Assembly (NCBI RefSeq): GCF_018860625.1
Contig: NZ_JAHKQB010000010.1
Coordinates: 186,001-250,000, forward strand
Source: Paracoccus sp. C2R09
GTDB taxonomy: Bacteria > Pseudomonadota > Alphaproteobacteria > Rhodobacterales > Rhodobacteraceae
Length of the DNA: 64,000 nt
Direction of reading: 5' to 3'
In this document: one piece after another, positions 51,774-61,038 of the stretch
How positions within the stretch are numbered: the first letter of the stretch is position 1
Layout: each line of letters begins with the position of its first letter
Notes under the pieces: generated by a model
Told to the model about the DNA's origin: nothing
What the model saw: the letters and a program-made list of their open reading frames with translations, nothing else
The model's database searches: none
Made by a program: the position numbers and the translations under genes

Positions 51774-54700
51774 ATGAGCCAGCAGGAATTCAAACTTTCG
51801 GACCGTTTCGACCTGACGAAACGTCACGTGCTGCTGAACGGCACGCAGGCACTCGTGCGGCTGATGCTTATGCAATCGGCACGCGACGAAGCTGCGGGCC
51901 TGAAGACCGCGGGACTTGTGTCCGGCTATCGCGGATCGCCCCTGGGGGGTGTCGATCTGGCCATGATGCGAGAGGAGAAGCGTCTGGCCGAGGCGCGCAT
52001 CAGGTTCCAGCCGGGCCTGAACGAGGATCTTGCCGCAACGGCGATCTGGGGCGCGCAACAGGCGGAGCTGCGGGGCGAGGGGCTCTATGACGGGGTCTTC
52101 GGCCTGTGGTACGGCAAGGGCCCCGGCGTGGACCGCACGGGCGACGTCATGAAGCACGCGAACATGGCCGGATCGTCGCGCCATGGCGGTGTCGTCATGG
52201 CGATGGGCGACGACCATACGGGCGAAAGCTCGACCGTGCTGCACCAGTCGGACTGGGCGATGATCGACGCCTACATGCCCGTGCTGTCGCCCGCGGGCGT
52301 GCAGGAGATCCTGGATTACGGGCTCTATGGCTTCGCGCTGTCGCGGTATGCGGGCGTGTGGACGGGCCTCAAGACGATGAAGGACACGGTCGAGGCCACG
52401 GCGGTGGTGGACGGCGATCCGCATCGGCTGAGCTTCGTGACGCCCGACCGCGCAATGCCCGAAGGCGGGTTGAACATCCGGTTGGGCGATACGCCCGTGC
52501 TGCAGGAAGCGCGGATGATCGACCACAAGCGTTGGGCGGCCGAGGCGTTCAGCCGTGCGAACCGCCTCGATCACCGTGTCTGGGGCAAGCCGGGCGCCAA
52601 GATCGGCTTCGTCGCGGCGGGCAAGAACTGGCTGGACCTTGTCCATGCACTGTCGCTGCTGGGCATCGACGAGGCCGAGGCCGAACGGCTGGGTCTGACC
52701 ACCTACAAGGTCGGACAGACATGGCCGATGGACATGAAGTCGATCCAGGAATGGTCCGAGAACCTCGAACTGATCATCTGTGTCGAGGAGAAGCGCAAGC
52801 TGATCGAGGTGCAGCTGAAGGAGGCCATCTTCGACAATCGCCGCGGGCGCCGCGTCCACGGCTGGAAGCACGACCGCACGGGCGAGGAGCTGTTCCCGAC
52901 CCGCTATGCCCTGGACCCGGTGATGATCGCCGAGAAGATCGGGAATATCCTGATCGAGGAGGGGCGCGGCACCGAGCATGTCCGCGCGGGCCTTGCGCGC
53001 CTGATCGAGGTGCGACGCGCCGACAACGCCCCCGAGGTCGCGACCCGCACGCCCTGGTTCTGTTCGGGTTGCCCTCATAACAGTTCGACCAAGCTGCCCG
53101 AGGGCAGCCGCGCCTATGCGGGCATCGGCTGTCATTACATGGTCCAGTGGATGGGCCGCGAGACCGAGGGCTTCACCCACATGGGCGGAGAGGGCGCGAA
53201 CTGGATCGGCGAGGCGCCTTTCAGCAAGACAGCCCATGTATTTCAGAACCTTGGGGACGGAACCTATAACCATTCAGGGATCTTGGCGATCCGCGCGGCG
53301 CAGGCCGCGGGGACGAACATCACCTACAAGATCCTCTATAACGACGCGGTGGCCATGACGGGCGGGCAACCGAACGAAGGCGGGTTGTCGGCGCATCAGA
53401 TCGCGGCCGAGCTGCAGGCGATGGGCGTGCATCCGGTCGTCGCCGTCCATGACGAGAAGGAGGAGATCGACCGAAGCCTCTTTCCGTCCGGCATGCGCTT
53501 CGAGGAACGCGCGGAACTGATGAACGTCCAGCGGGAACTGGAAAAGGTGAAGGGCGTCAGTGCCATCCTCTATATCCAGACCTGCGCGGCCGAAAAACGG
53601 CGCCGCCGCAAGAAGGGCGCCTTTCCCGATCCAGACCGCCGCGTCTGGATCAACCCGGAAGTCTGCGAAGGTTGCGGCGACTGCTCGGTGCAGTCGAACT
53701 GCGTTTCCGTGGTGCCGCTCGAAACCGAACTTGGCCGCAAGCGCCAGATCGACCAGTCCAGCTGCAACAAGGATTACAGCTGCGTCAACGGTTTCTGCCC
53801 CAGCTTCGTGACGGTCAGCGGCGGCAAGCTGCGCCGCCCCAAGGCCGAGGCGCTGGACCTGCCGGACCTGCCGGAACCGACGCTGCCCGCGATCAGCGGA
53901 ACGCATAACATCGTCATCACGGGCGTTGGCGGCACCGGCGTCGTGACCATCGGCGCGGTGCTGGCTCAGGCGGCCCATATCGACGGCAAGGGTGCCGGCA
54001 TGATGGAGATGGCGGGATTGGCCCAGAAGGGCGGCGCGGTGCATATCCATCTGCGGCTGGCTGACCGGCCCGGTGATATCAGCGCGATCCGCGTGGCCAC
54101 GGGCGAGGCCGATTGCGTCATCGGCGGCGATCTGGTGGTGTCTGCCGGGTCCAAGACGCTCGGGCTGATGACGCAGGGGCGCACGGGGGCGGTGGTCAAC
54201 GATCACGAGATCATCACGGGCGACTTCACGCGCTTCCGCGACTTCCAGATCCCCTCGGGCCGTCTGCGGGTCTCGCTTCAGGCGCGGCTGGGGGATCGGG
54301 TCGCCTTCTTCGATGCGAACGAGCTGGCCCTGCGCAAGCTGGGGGATTCGATCTACAGCAACATGCTGGTGCTGGGGGGCGCATGGCAGCAGGGTCTGAT
54401 CCCGTTGACGCATGACGCGATCATGCAGGCGATCACGCTGAACGGCGCCAAGGTCGATGAGAACCGACGGGCCTTCGAGATCGGGCGTTGGGCCGTGGCC
54501 TTTCCCGACCAGATCCGCCCGCCCGCCACGGTGACCGAACTGCCGCCCGATCCGGTCGAATACCGCGCCGAACGTCTGGTCGGATACCAGGGCAGGCGGC
54601 TGGCAAAACGGTATCGCGCCATGCTGGCCAAGACCCCGGACGCATTGCAAGAAAGCGTCGCAAGAAGCTACTACAAGCTGTTGGCCTATAAGGATGAATA

Positions 54701-55163
54701 CGAGGTTGCTCGTCTTCATCTGCAGACGGCCGACCGTGTCGCGGAGCAGTGGGAGGATGCGCCGCGCCTGACCTTCCACCTGGCGCCGCCGATGCTGCCC
54801 GGAACCGATGCCATCGGTCGCCCGAAAAAGCGCGAATTCGGTCCCTGGATCCTGCGCGCCTTCCGCGTGCTGGCTTCGCTCAGGGGGCTGCGGGGGACGC
54901 CGCTCGATCCCTTCGGCTATCAGGCCGAACGGCGCGAGGAACGCCGCGCGATCCGCGAATACGAGGCCGACATGGCCGAGATCTTCGCGGGCCTGACTGA
55001 TACGACCCTGCCCATCGCCATCGAGCTGGCCGATCTGCCGCTGACGGTTCGCGGATACGGGCCGGTCAAGGCGCAGGCCGCAGCCGAGGCCGCGCAGAGG
55101 CGGCAGGAGCTGCTGGCGCAGTTCCGCGCGGGCGGCGCACCGATGCGTGATGCCGCCGAATAG
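51774..55163 (+). CDS. Indolepyruvate ferredoxin oxidoreductase, fused alpha-beta form
   Basis: 1129 residues, the one-chain alphaproteobacterial version of IorA/IorB. It oxidatively decarboxylates aryl or branched 2-oxo acids to acyl-CoA with ferredoxin. The pyrimidine domain has LVSGYRGSPLGGVDLAMM; FCSGCPHNSSTKLPEGSR and GIGCHYMVQWMG lie in the thiamine-diphosphate part; VCEGCGDCSVQSNC binds a 4Fe-4S cluster. The gamma-type domain GVGGTGVVTIGAVLAQAAHID starts near 717. GGAGGAGAG precedes the ATG. A LysR gene faces it across an operator. It likely feeds phenylacetyl-CoA or similar from amino-acid breakdown. Confidence 0.93.
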   Translation: MSQQEFKLSDRFDLTKRHVLLNGTQALVRLMLMQSARDEAAGLKTAGLVSGYRGSPLGGVDLAMMREEKRLAEARIRFQPGLNEDLAATAIWGAQQAELRGEGLYDGVFGLWYGKGPGVDRTGDVMKHANMAGSSRHGGVVMAMGDDHTGESSTVLHQSDWAMIDAYMPVLSPAGVQEILDYGLYGFALSRYAGVWTGLKTMKDTVEATAVVDGDPHRLSFVTPDRAMPEGGLNIRLGDTPVLQEARMIDHKRWAAEAFSRANRLDHRVWGKPGAKIGFVAAGKNWLDLVHALSLLGIDEAEAERLGLTTYKVGQTWPMDMKSIQEWSENLELIICVEEKRKLIEVQLKEAIFDNRRGRRVHGWKHDRTGEELFPTRYALDPVMIAEKIGNILIEEGRGTEHVRAGLARLIEVRRADNAPEVATRTPWFCSGCPHNSSTKLPEGSRAYAGIGCHYMVQWMGRETEGFTHMGGEGANWIGEAPFSKTAHVFQNLGDGTYNHSGILAIRAAQAAGTNITYKILYNDAVAMTGGQPNEGGLSAHQIAAELQAMGVHPVVAVHDEKEEIDRSLFPSGMRFEERAELMNVQRELEKVKGVSAILYIQTCAAEKRRRRKKGAFPDPDRRVWINPEVCEGCGDCSVQSNCVSVVPLETELGRKRQIDQSSCNKDYSCVNGFCPSFVTVSGGKLRRPKAEALDLPDLPEPTLPAISGTHNIVITGVGGTGVVTIGAVLAQAAHIDGKGAGMMEMAGLAQKGGAVHIHLRLADRPGDISAIRVATGEADCVIGGDLVVSAGSKTLGLMTQGRTGAVVNDHEIITGDFTRFRDFQIPSGRLRVSLQARLGDRVAFFDANELALRKLGDSIYSNMLVLGGAWQQGLIPLTHDAIMQAITLNGAKVDENRRAFEIGRWAVAFPDQIRPPATVTELPPDPVEYRAERLVGYQGRRLAKRYRAMLAKTPDALQESVARSYYKLLAYKDEYEVARLHLQTADRVAEQWEDAPRLTFHLAPPMLPGTDAIGRPKKREFGPWILRAFRVLASLRGLRGTPLDPFGYQAERREERRAIREYEADMAEIFAGLTDTTLPIAIELADLPLTVRGYGPVKAQAAAEAAQRRQELLAQFRAGGAPMRDAAE

Positions 55164-55229
55164 GGCGAACCGTTTGCAAGTGCCGCGTGGCGTCCTATGA
55201 AGGGCGCCACGCGTAACGGGAGACATGCG

Positions 55230-56042
55230 ATGGCGGTAGGGGTTTTCGATTCGGGGCTTGGTGGGCTGACGGTGCATCAGGCCATTGCCGCACGGCTGCC
55301 CGATCTGCCGCTGGTCTATCTGGGCGACAATGCGCATGCGCCCTATGGCGTCCGGACGGCCGACGACATCTTCGATCTGACATGCCGTGGCGTCGAGAGG
55401 TTGTGGGCCGAGGGCTGCGACCTGGTCATCCTTGCCTGCAACACCGCCAGCGCGGCCGCCTTGAAGCGGATGCAGGAAACCTGGCTGCCCGAGAACAAGC
55501 GCGTTCTGGGCGTCTTCGTCCCGATGATCGAGGCGCTGACCGAACGCCGGTGGGGCGACAATTCCCCGCCACGGGAGGTCGCCGTCAAGCATGTCGCGCT
55601 GTTCGCGACCCCGGCCACGGTCGCAAGCCGCGCCTTCCAGCGCGAACTGGCCTTCCGCGCGGTGGGTGTCGATGTCGAGGCGCAGCCCTGCGGCGGTGTC
55701 GTCGATGCGATCGAGATGGGCGACGAGATCCTGGCCGAGGCGATGGTCACCAGCCATGTCGAGGCCCTGATGCGCCGGATGCCGCACCCGCAGGCCGCGA
55801 TCCTTGGATGCACGCATTATCCGCTGATGCAGGATGCGTTCCAGAATGCGCTCGGGCCCGACGTCCAGGTCTACAGCCAGGCGGGACTGGTCGCCGACAG
55901 CCTGGCCGACTATCTCGCGCGCAGGCCCGAATTCGTGGGCGAGGGGGTCCGGTCGCGGTACCTGACGACGGGCGATCCGGTTCGTGTGTCGGGCAAGGCC
56001 ACGCAGTTCCTGCGCCGCCGTATCCAGTTCGAGGCCGCTTGA
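55230..56042 (+). CDS. murI: Glutamate racemase
   Basis: 270 residues. It makes D-glutamate for peptidoglycan. The two catalytic cysteines are Cys70 (LACNTAS) and Cys194 (GCTHYP), and [12 protein letters not shown] opens the chain. ACGGGAGA supports the ATG at 55230; an upstream ATG is in frame but less well placed. It precedes ccmE by 11 bp. With alr in this window, both D-amino acids of the peptide stem are covered. Confidence 0.95.
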   Translation: MAVGVFDSGLGGLTVHQAIAARLPDLPLVYLGDNAHAPYGVRTADDIFDLTCRGVERLWAEGCDLVILACNTASAAALKRMQETWLPENKRVLGVFVPMIEALTERRWGDNSPPREVAVKHVALFATPATVASRAFQRELAFRAVGVDVEAQPCGGVVDAIEMGDEILAEAMVTSHVEALMRRMPHPQAAILGCTHYPLMQDAFQNALGPDVQVYSQAGLVADSLADYLARRPEFVGEGVRSRYLTTGDPVRVSGKATQFLRRRIQFEAA

Positions 56043-56053
56043 AGGGGGGCGGG

Positions 56054-56503
56054 ATGAAGACGCTTCGCAAACAGCGCCGCATCCAGATCGTGGCGGCGGC
56101 TGCGGTGTCGCTGACCTTGGCTGCGGTCCTGATCGGATATGGCTTCAGCGACGGGATCAACCTCTATCGCTCGCCCAGCCAGGTGGTGGAAGCCGCACCC
56201 GATGCGGACGAGTTCTTCCAGCTTGGCGGGCTGGTCAAGGACGGCTCGATCCGCGACGGGGCGGGCGTGGCCTTCGATTTCGTGATCACCGATGGCGCGG
56301 CCGAAATCCCCGTGACCTATGTGGGCCGCGAGCCGCGCCCCGATCTGTTCAGCGAGGGGCAGGGAACCATCGCCAAGGGCTGGTTCCGCGATGGCCGTTT
56401 CGAGGCGCGAGAGATCCTGGCCAAGCATGACGAGACCTACATGCCGCGCGAGGTGATCGACACGTTGAAGCAGACGGGCGTCTATCAGGAGCCCGGCGCC
56501 TGA
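56054..56503 (+). CDS. ccmE: Cytochrome c maturation heme chaperone CcmE
   Basis: 149 residues. An N-terminal membrane anchor (about 11-30) and a periplasmic beta-barrel follow. The heme-attachment motif is AKHDETYMP: His125 binds heme covalently and Tyr129 is the axial ligand in the HxxxY type. It passes heme from CcmC to CcmF. A GGGCGGG ribosome site precedes the ATG at 56054. The lysis pair separates it from ccmF and ccmH, which are its usual partners. Confidence 0.96.
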   Translation: MKTLRKQRRIQIVAAAAVSLTLAAVLIGYGFSDGINLYRSPSQVVEAAPDADEFFQLGGLVKDGSIRDGAGVAFDFVITDGAAEIPVTYVGREPRPDLFSEGQGTIAKGWFRDGRFEAREILAKHDETYMPREVIDTLKQTGVYQEPGA

Positions 56504-56521
56504 TCCGCAACGAATGCATTG

Positions 56522-56536
56522 TTAAGGAACGGTTAA
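56522..56536. promoter_or_regulatory. CtrA-type box TTAA-N7-TTAA before the lysis genes
   Basis: TTAA (56522-56525), seven bases, TTAA (56533-56536): an exact match to the full CtrA binding consensus. It lies 49 bp before the N-acetylmuramidase ATG and 18 bp past the ccmE stop. TTAA is very rare in this GC-rich DNA, so the spacing is not expected by chance. Confidence 0.65.
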
Positions 56537-56585
56537 CCGACATTTCGCAGCATTCCCGCCTTGTCGGAACAAGCGGGGAAGCATC

Positions 56586-57197
56586 ATGCAGACTGTCGAA
56601 CAGATCGCGCAGGCCATCGTCATGCGCGAGGGCGGATACGTGAACGACCCGGACGATCCGGGCGGCGCGACAAATCACGGCGTGACCATCGGGACGATGC
56701 GCAGCCTGGGGATGGACCTGACGAATGACGGCAAGGTCGATGCCGCCGATGTGCGTGCGCTGACCCGCGCCCAGGCCGAGCAGGTCTTCGTCGAACACTA
56801 CTTCCGCAAGCCTCGGCTGGCCGAACTGCCCGAGGCGATCCAGCCGAGCGTCTTCGACATGTATGTCAACGCGGGCAGCAACGCGGTGAAGATCCTGCAG
56901 ACGCTGATCACGCGGATGGGCTTTGCGGCGACCGCGGACGGTGTGATCGGGCCGAAGACCGTCGCGGCGGCCCAAGCTGCCGCGCAGGCGGCGCCCCAGC
57001 ATATCGCGGATGCCTATGGGATCGCACGGCGGAATTACTATTACACGCTTGCGGATCAGCGCGCGGCCAGCCGCAAATATGCCCGGACCAATGCAGGCGG
57101 CAAGGGTGGCTGGATCACCCGCGCCGAAGAGTTCATATCCGCCCGCTATCACCTGAGCGACGCGGAACATCGTGCGAGGACTGCGGCATGGGCGTGA
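56586..57197 (+). CDS. N-acetylmuramidase of glycoside hydrolase 108 type (GTA-type endolysin)
   Basis: 203 residues with no signal peptide. The GH108 signature is EGGYVNDPDDPGGATNHGVT with catalytic Glu15. Residues 44-55 (DLTNDGKVDAAD) form an EF-hand-like calcium loop. A C-terminal peptidoglycan-binding segment (ADGVIGPKTVAAAQ) follows. In Rhodobacter capsulatus the homologous endolysin opens cells to release gene transfer agent. Lacking a signal peptide, it needs the holin encoded next, whose gene overlaps it by 10 bp. AGCGGGGAAG precedes the ATG; a CtrA box stands upstream. Confidence 0.88.
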   Translation: MQTVEQIAQAIVMREGGYVNDPDDPGGATNHGVTIGTMRSLGMDLTNDGKVDAADVRALTRAQAEQVFVEHYFRKPRLAELPEAIQPSVFDMYVNAGSNAVKILQTLITRMGFAATADGVIGPKTVAAAQAAAQAAPQHIADAYGIARRNYYYTLADQRAASRKYARTNAGGKGGWITRAEEFISARYHLSDAEHRARTAAWA

Positions 57198-57727
57198 TCG
57201 ACCGCTTCATCGGGGTCGCCCCGACCGTCACCGCGCTTGGCAGTGCCGCCACGGGCATGGCCGAGGTCTTCACCCGCAACGCCACCCGCCGGATGGAGCT
57301 GGACGAACAGGCGTTCGCCCAGGCGATCCAGCAGCACGGGGCCGAATTCGCCGTTCCCCGTCAGGGATGGTTCGACGGCTTTGTGAACGGGCTGAACCGG
57401 ATGCCGCGGCCGCTTCTGGCGCTTGGGACGATGGGGCTGTTCATCTATGCCATGGTCGAACCGGTGGGCTTCGGGCTGCGCATGCAGGGGCTGCAGATGG
57501 TCCCCGAGCCGCTCTGGTGGCTGATGGGCGCGATCGTCGGTTTCTATTTCGGCGCGCGAGAGGCCCATCATTTCCGCAACCGCAACTGGGCGGTGCCCGC
57601 AGCCGAGACGTCCGAACCGGCGACGCCCGTTCCCGTGACGCCCGTCCCCGTGACGCTGGCGGCCCCCGCCGATCAGTTCGCCGACAACGCCGCACTGCGC
57701 GACTGGGCGCGCAGTTTGGGCAAGTAA
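57188..57727 (+). CDS. Holin with three membrane helices (GTA-release holin)
   Basis: 179 residues. It matches the family Pfam calls holin of 3TMs for gene-transfer release: an opening PTVTALGSAATGMAEVFTRN, a membrane helix at about 74-92 (LLALGTMGLFIYAMV), a second at 105-121 (LWWLMGAIVGFYFGARE), then HHFRNRNW. An amphipathic N-terminal segment could be the third span. Holins form inner-membrane holes that let the muramidase reach the wall. A Pro/Val/Thr tail ends it. It overlaps the muramidase by 10 bp and is closed by a hairpin. Confidence 0.85.
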   Translation: MGVIDRFIGVAPTVTALGSAATGMAEVFTRNATRRMELDEQAFAQAIQQHGAEFAVPRQGWFDGFVNGLNRMPRPLLALGTMGLFIYAMVEPVGFGLRMQGLQMVPEPLWWLMGAIVGFYFGAREAHHFRNRNWAVPAAETSEPATPVPVTPVPVTLAAPADQFADNAALRDWARSLGK

Positions 57728-57733
57728 CGATAA

Positions 57734-57774
57734 GGGGCGCGTCGCCGCAGGGTCTTTCGCCGGCGACGCGCCCC
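57734..57774. terminator. Strong hairpin between the holin and ccmF
   Basis: 14-bp perfect stem GGGGCGCGTCGCCG/CGGCGACGCGCCCC with a 13-base loop, 6 bp past the holin stop and 35 bp before ccmF. It lacks a long T-tract, so it may slow or stabilise transcripts and insulate ccmF from the lysis genes. Confidence 0.6.
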
Positions 57775-57809
57775 AATTATGGTCCCCGGGCGCATAAGGG
57801 GACGCTTGG

Positions 57810-59753
57810 ATGACTGCAGAGCTTGGCCACCTGTCGCTGATCATGGCTTTCGTGGTCGCGATCTATCAGTGCAGCATGCCGATGCTGGGCGCGGCCAGGG
57901 GATGGACCGGGGTCGCAGACAGCGCCAGACCCGCAGCCATCGCGCAGCTTCTGTTGCTGGCCGTCAGCTTCGCCATGCTGACCATCGCCTTCGTCACCTC
58001 GGATTTCTCGCTCAAGCTCGTCTACGAGAACTCTCACAGCTCGAAGCCCATGCTCTACAAGATCAGCGGCGTCTGGGGCAATCACGAGGGGTCGATGCTG
58101 CTGTGGGTGCTGATCCTTGCGCTGTTCGGGGCAGCGGCTGCGATCTTCGGGCCGAACCTGCCACCGCGCCTGCGGGCCCGCGTGCTGTCGGTCCAGGGCG
58201 CGATCAGCGTGGCGTTCCTTGCATTCATCATCTTCACCTCGAACCCGTTCTGGCGATTGGCAAACCCGCCATTCGACGGTCGCGACCTGAACCCGCTGCT
58301 GCAGGACCCGGGTTTGGCGTTTCATCCTCCGTTCCTCTATCTCGGCTATGTCGGGCTTTCGATGGCGTTCAGCTTCGCGGTCGCCGCCCTGATCGAGGGG
58401 CGCGTCGATGCGGCATGGGCGCGATGGGTCAGGCCCTGGACGCTGGCCGCCTGGGTGTTCCTGACCATCGGCATCGCGCTCGGGTCCTGGTGGGCCTATT
58501 ACGAGCTTGGCTGGGGCGGCTTCTGGTTCTGGGATCCGGTCGAGAATGCCAGCTTCATGCCCTGGCTGCTGGCCGCGGCGCTTCTGCATTCCGCCATCGT
58601 CGTCGAGAAGCGCGAGGCGCTGAAAAGCTGGACGATCCTGCTGGCGATCATGGCCTTCGGTTTCTCGCTGATCGGCACCTTCATCGTCCGCTCGGGTGTC
58701 ATCACCTCGGTCCACAGCTTTGCCAGCGATCCGCAGCGGGGGGTGTTCATCCTCGGCATCCTGGTCCTGTTCATCGGGGGGGCGCTGACGCTGTTCGCGG
58801 CCCGCGCCTCGCAGATGAGCGCGAAGGGCATCTTCTCGCCCCTGTCGCGCGAAGGGGCGCTGGTCCTGAACAACGTGCTGCTGGCGGTGTCGGCCTTCGT
58901 GGTCTTCATCGGCACGGTATGGCCGCTGATCGCCGAACTGGTCTGGGGCAGGGTCCTGTCGGTCGGGCCGCCCTTCTTCGATCAGGCATTCACGCCCTTC
59001 ATGATCCTGCTGGCCCTGGCGCTGCCCATCGGGGCGATCATGCCCTGGAAGCGTGCCAAGCTGCACCGTGCCCTGCGTCCCCTGCGCGGGGCCCTGCTGC
59101 TGACCGGGGCCATCGGGCTGCTGGTCTTCGCACTGTCCTCGGGGCATTCGGCGCTGGCGGTGATCGGGGCGGGCCTGGGGTCCTGGCTGGTGTTCGGGTC
59201 GGCCGCCGATCTGTGGCAGCGGACCGGCAGCTCGGGCGTCTCGCGCCTGTTTCGGCTGCCGCGCGCGGATTGGGGCAAGGCCATCGCGCATGCGGGTCTG
59301 GGCGTCACCTTCATCGCCGTGGCCTTGATCCAGGCATGGGAGGTCGAGGATATCCGAGTCGCGCAGATCGACGAGCCCTTCGCGCTTGGGCCGTACCAAC
59401 TGACGCTGCGCGGGGTCGAGCAGCTGCGCGGGCCGAACTATCTCAGCCAGATGGCGCGGATCGACGTGGCGCGCGGCGGATCGACCGTGGCCGTGCTGCG
59501 CCCCGAAAAGCGCGTCTATCCGGTCCAAGGCATGCCCACGACCGAGGCCGCGATCGATTACGGTTTCTTCCGCGACCTCTATGTCGTGATCGGAAACGAA
59601 CAACCCGAAGGGGGATGGGCGGTCAGGTCCTATATCAAGCCGTTTGCGAGCTGGATCTGGGGCGGGGCGATCCTGATGGCACTGGGCGGATTGATCAGCC
59701 TGTCCGACCGGCGCTACCGCGTCGCGGCCGCTGGCCGGAAGGCCGCGGCATGA
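57810..59753 (+). CDS. ccmF: Cytochrome c-type heme lyase subunit CcmF
   Basis: 647 residues, about 14 or more membrane spans. The heme-handling WWD region is GSWWAYYELGWGGFWFWDPVENASFMPW near 230-257. KSWTILLAIMAF and SLIGTFIVRSGVITSVHSFA follow. It joins heme from holo-CcmE to apocytochrome c with CcmH. Coupled to ccmH by an ATGA overlap. Upstream the 14-bp hairpin separates it from the lysis pair. Confidence 0.96.
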   Translation: MTAELGHLSLIMAFVVAIYQCSMPMLGAARGWTGVADSARPAAIAQLLLLAVSFAMLTIAFVTSDFSLKLVYENSHSSKPMLYKISGVWGNHEGSMLLWVLILALFGAAAAIFGPNLPPRLRARVLSVQGAISVAFLAFIIFTSNPFWRLANPPFDGRDLNPLLQDPGLAFHPPFLYLGYVGLSMAFSFAVAALIEGRVDAAWARWVRPWTLAAWVFLTIGIALGSWWAYYELGWGGFWFWDPVENASFMPWLLAAALLHSAIVVEKREALKSWTILLAIMAFGFSLIGTFIVRSGVITSVHSFASDPQRGVFILGILVLFIGGALTLFAARASQMSAKGIFSPLSREGALVLNNVLLAVSAFVVFIGTVWPLIAELVWGRVLSVGPPFFDQAFTPFMILLALALPIGAIMPWKRAKLHRALRPLRGALLLTGAIGLLVFALSSGHSALAVIGAGLGSWLVFGSAADLWQRTGSSGVSRLFRLPRADWGKAIAHAGLGVTFIAVALIQAWEVEDIRVAQIDEPFALGPYQLTLRGVEQLRGPNYLSQMARIDVARGGSTVAVLRPEKRVYPVQGMPTTEAAIDYGFFRDLYVVIGNEQPEGGWAVRSYIKPFASWIWGGAILMALGGLISLSDRRYRVAAAGRKAAA

Positions 59754-60202
59754 GGCGGCTCGTCCTTGCGCTTGCGCTGATCGCGACGCCGGTCCTTGCG
59801 GTCCAGCCCGATGAGATGCTGAGCGATCCGGATCTCGAGGCGCGTGCGCGCGCGATCTCTCGCGATCTGCGTTGCCCGGTCTGCCAGGGCGAGAATATCG
59901 ACGATTCGAATGCCGCGATCAGCCGCGACCTGCGGCTCTATGTCCGCGAAAGGCTGGTGGCGGGCGACAGCGACCGCGCGGTGGTCGACAACGTAATCGA
60001 ACGTTTCGGCGAATTCGTCCTGTTCCAGCCCCGCGCGACGGGGGCGAACCTGATCCTGTGGCTTGCGGGACCGCTGATGGCGCTGATCGGGGCGTTCGCA
60101 GGGTGGCGGTTCCTGCGCGGACGCGACCAGGCCACCCCGATGCCCGACGATCTGAGCGCCGAGGAGAAGACCCGCCTGCGCGACATCATGGGGGACGACT
60201 GA
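59750..60202 (+). CDS. ccmH: Cytochrome c-type biogenesis protein CcmH
   Basis: 150 residues. A signal or anchor segment covers 1-17; the redox motif LRCPVCQ has Cys42 and Cys45; a second membrane helix is near 108-126. It reduces apocytochrome CXXCH thiols before heme ligation, in complex with CcmF. It is the small CcmH without the CcmI-like domain. ATG at 59750 overlaps the ccmF stop. Confidence 0.95.
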   Translation: MRRLVLALALIATPVLAVQPDEMLSDPDLEARARAISRDLRCPVCQGENIDDSNAAISRDLRLYVRERLVAGDSDRAVVDNVIERFGEFVLFQPRATGANLILWLAGPLMALIGAFAGWRFLRGRDQATPMPDDLSAEEKTRLRDIMGDD

Positions 60203-60267
60203 CGCGGGGTCGCGCTTTCGCATGCCTGCGATTGCCCACAATATCCAGGCAGCAGAAGGGGGATCAC

Positions 60268-61038
60268 ATGGAACTTCAGACAATCCTGGTCGAACAGCAG
60301 GACGCCGTGCTGCGCGTCTCGATGAACCGTCCGGACATGATGAACGCGCTGAACCGGCGCATGCGGCAAGAGCTGACCTATACCTTGACCAATCTGTCGG
60401 ACGGCGTGCGCTGCGTCGTTCTGACGGGCGAGGGGCGCGGCTTCTGTTCGGGCCAGGATCTGACCGACGCATCCGCCGCGATCGATCTGGAACGCACCCT
60501 GCGCGACGAATACGAACCCATGCTGCGCGCCATCACCGATTGCGAGGTTCCCGTGATCGCGGCGGTGAACGGCGTGGCCGCAGGGGCGGGCGCGAATATC
60601 GCGCTGGTCTGCGATGTCGTGATCGCCACGCAATCGGCAAGCTTCATCCAGGCATTCACGAGGATCGGCCTGATCCCAGATGCGGGCGGCACCTGGTACA
60701 TCCCGCGCGCCATCGGGGCCGCGCGTGCCATGGGCGCGATGCTGTTTGCGGAACCGGTGACGGCAAGCGAGGCCGCAGATTGGGGAATGATCTGGCAGGC
60801 CGTCGCGGACGAGGATTTCGCGGCTGTCGTCATGGCACGGGCCACGCAGCTTTCGCAGGGACCGACCAGCGCCTATCGTTCGATCCGCAAGGCGGTGGCG
60901 GCATCATTCGGCAACGACCTGCACCACCAGCTGCAACTGGAGGCCGAATTGCAGGGCAAGGCAGGTCAGAGCAGCGACTTCACCGAGGGCGTCGGCGCAT
61001 TCCTGCAAAAGCGCAAGCCGAACTTCACCGGGCACTAG
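60268..61038 (+). CDS. Enoyl-CoA hydratase/isomerase (PaaG-like)
   Basis: 256 residues, crotonase fold. GRGFCSGQDLTDAS at about 60 and AAGAGANIALVCDVVIAT near 112 hold the oxyanion-hole residues; IGLIPDAGGTWYIPRAIG follows. The GRGFCSGQDL wording is typical of PaaG (phenylacetyl-CoA epoxide isomerase), which would suit phenylacetyl-CoA catabolism together with the indolepyruvate oxidoreductase 5 kb away, but other hydratases look similar. AAGGGGG precedes the ATG. TAG stop shares a CTAG with the convergent Nudix gene. Confidence 0.85.
   Translation: MELQTILVEQQDAVLRVSMNRPDMMNALNRRMRQELTYTLTNLSDGVRCVVLTGEGRGFCSGQDLTDASAAIDLERTLRDEYEPMLRAITDCEVPVIAAVNGVAAGAGANIALVCDVVIATQSASFIQAFTRIGLIPDAGGTWYIPRAIGAARAMGAMLFAEPVTASEAADWGMIWQAVADEDFAAVVMARATQLSQGPTSAYRSIRKAVAASFGNDLHHQLQLEAELQGKAGQSSDFTEGVGAFLQKRKPNFTGH

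Noticed and set aside
53274..55817. 847-codon open frame on the minus strand
   Set aside because: It spans the C-terminal half of the indolepyruvate oxidoreductase and murI in antisense; no motif, His/Arg/Gln-rich shadow composition.
57777..59603. 608-codon minus-strand frame rich in Asp, Gln and Arg
   Set aside because: Antisense of ccmF; the charged composition is what complementing a multi-helix membrane gene produces.
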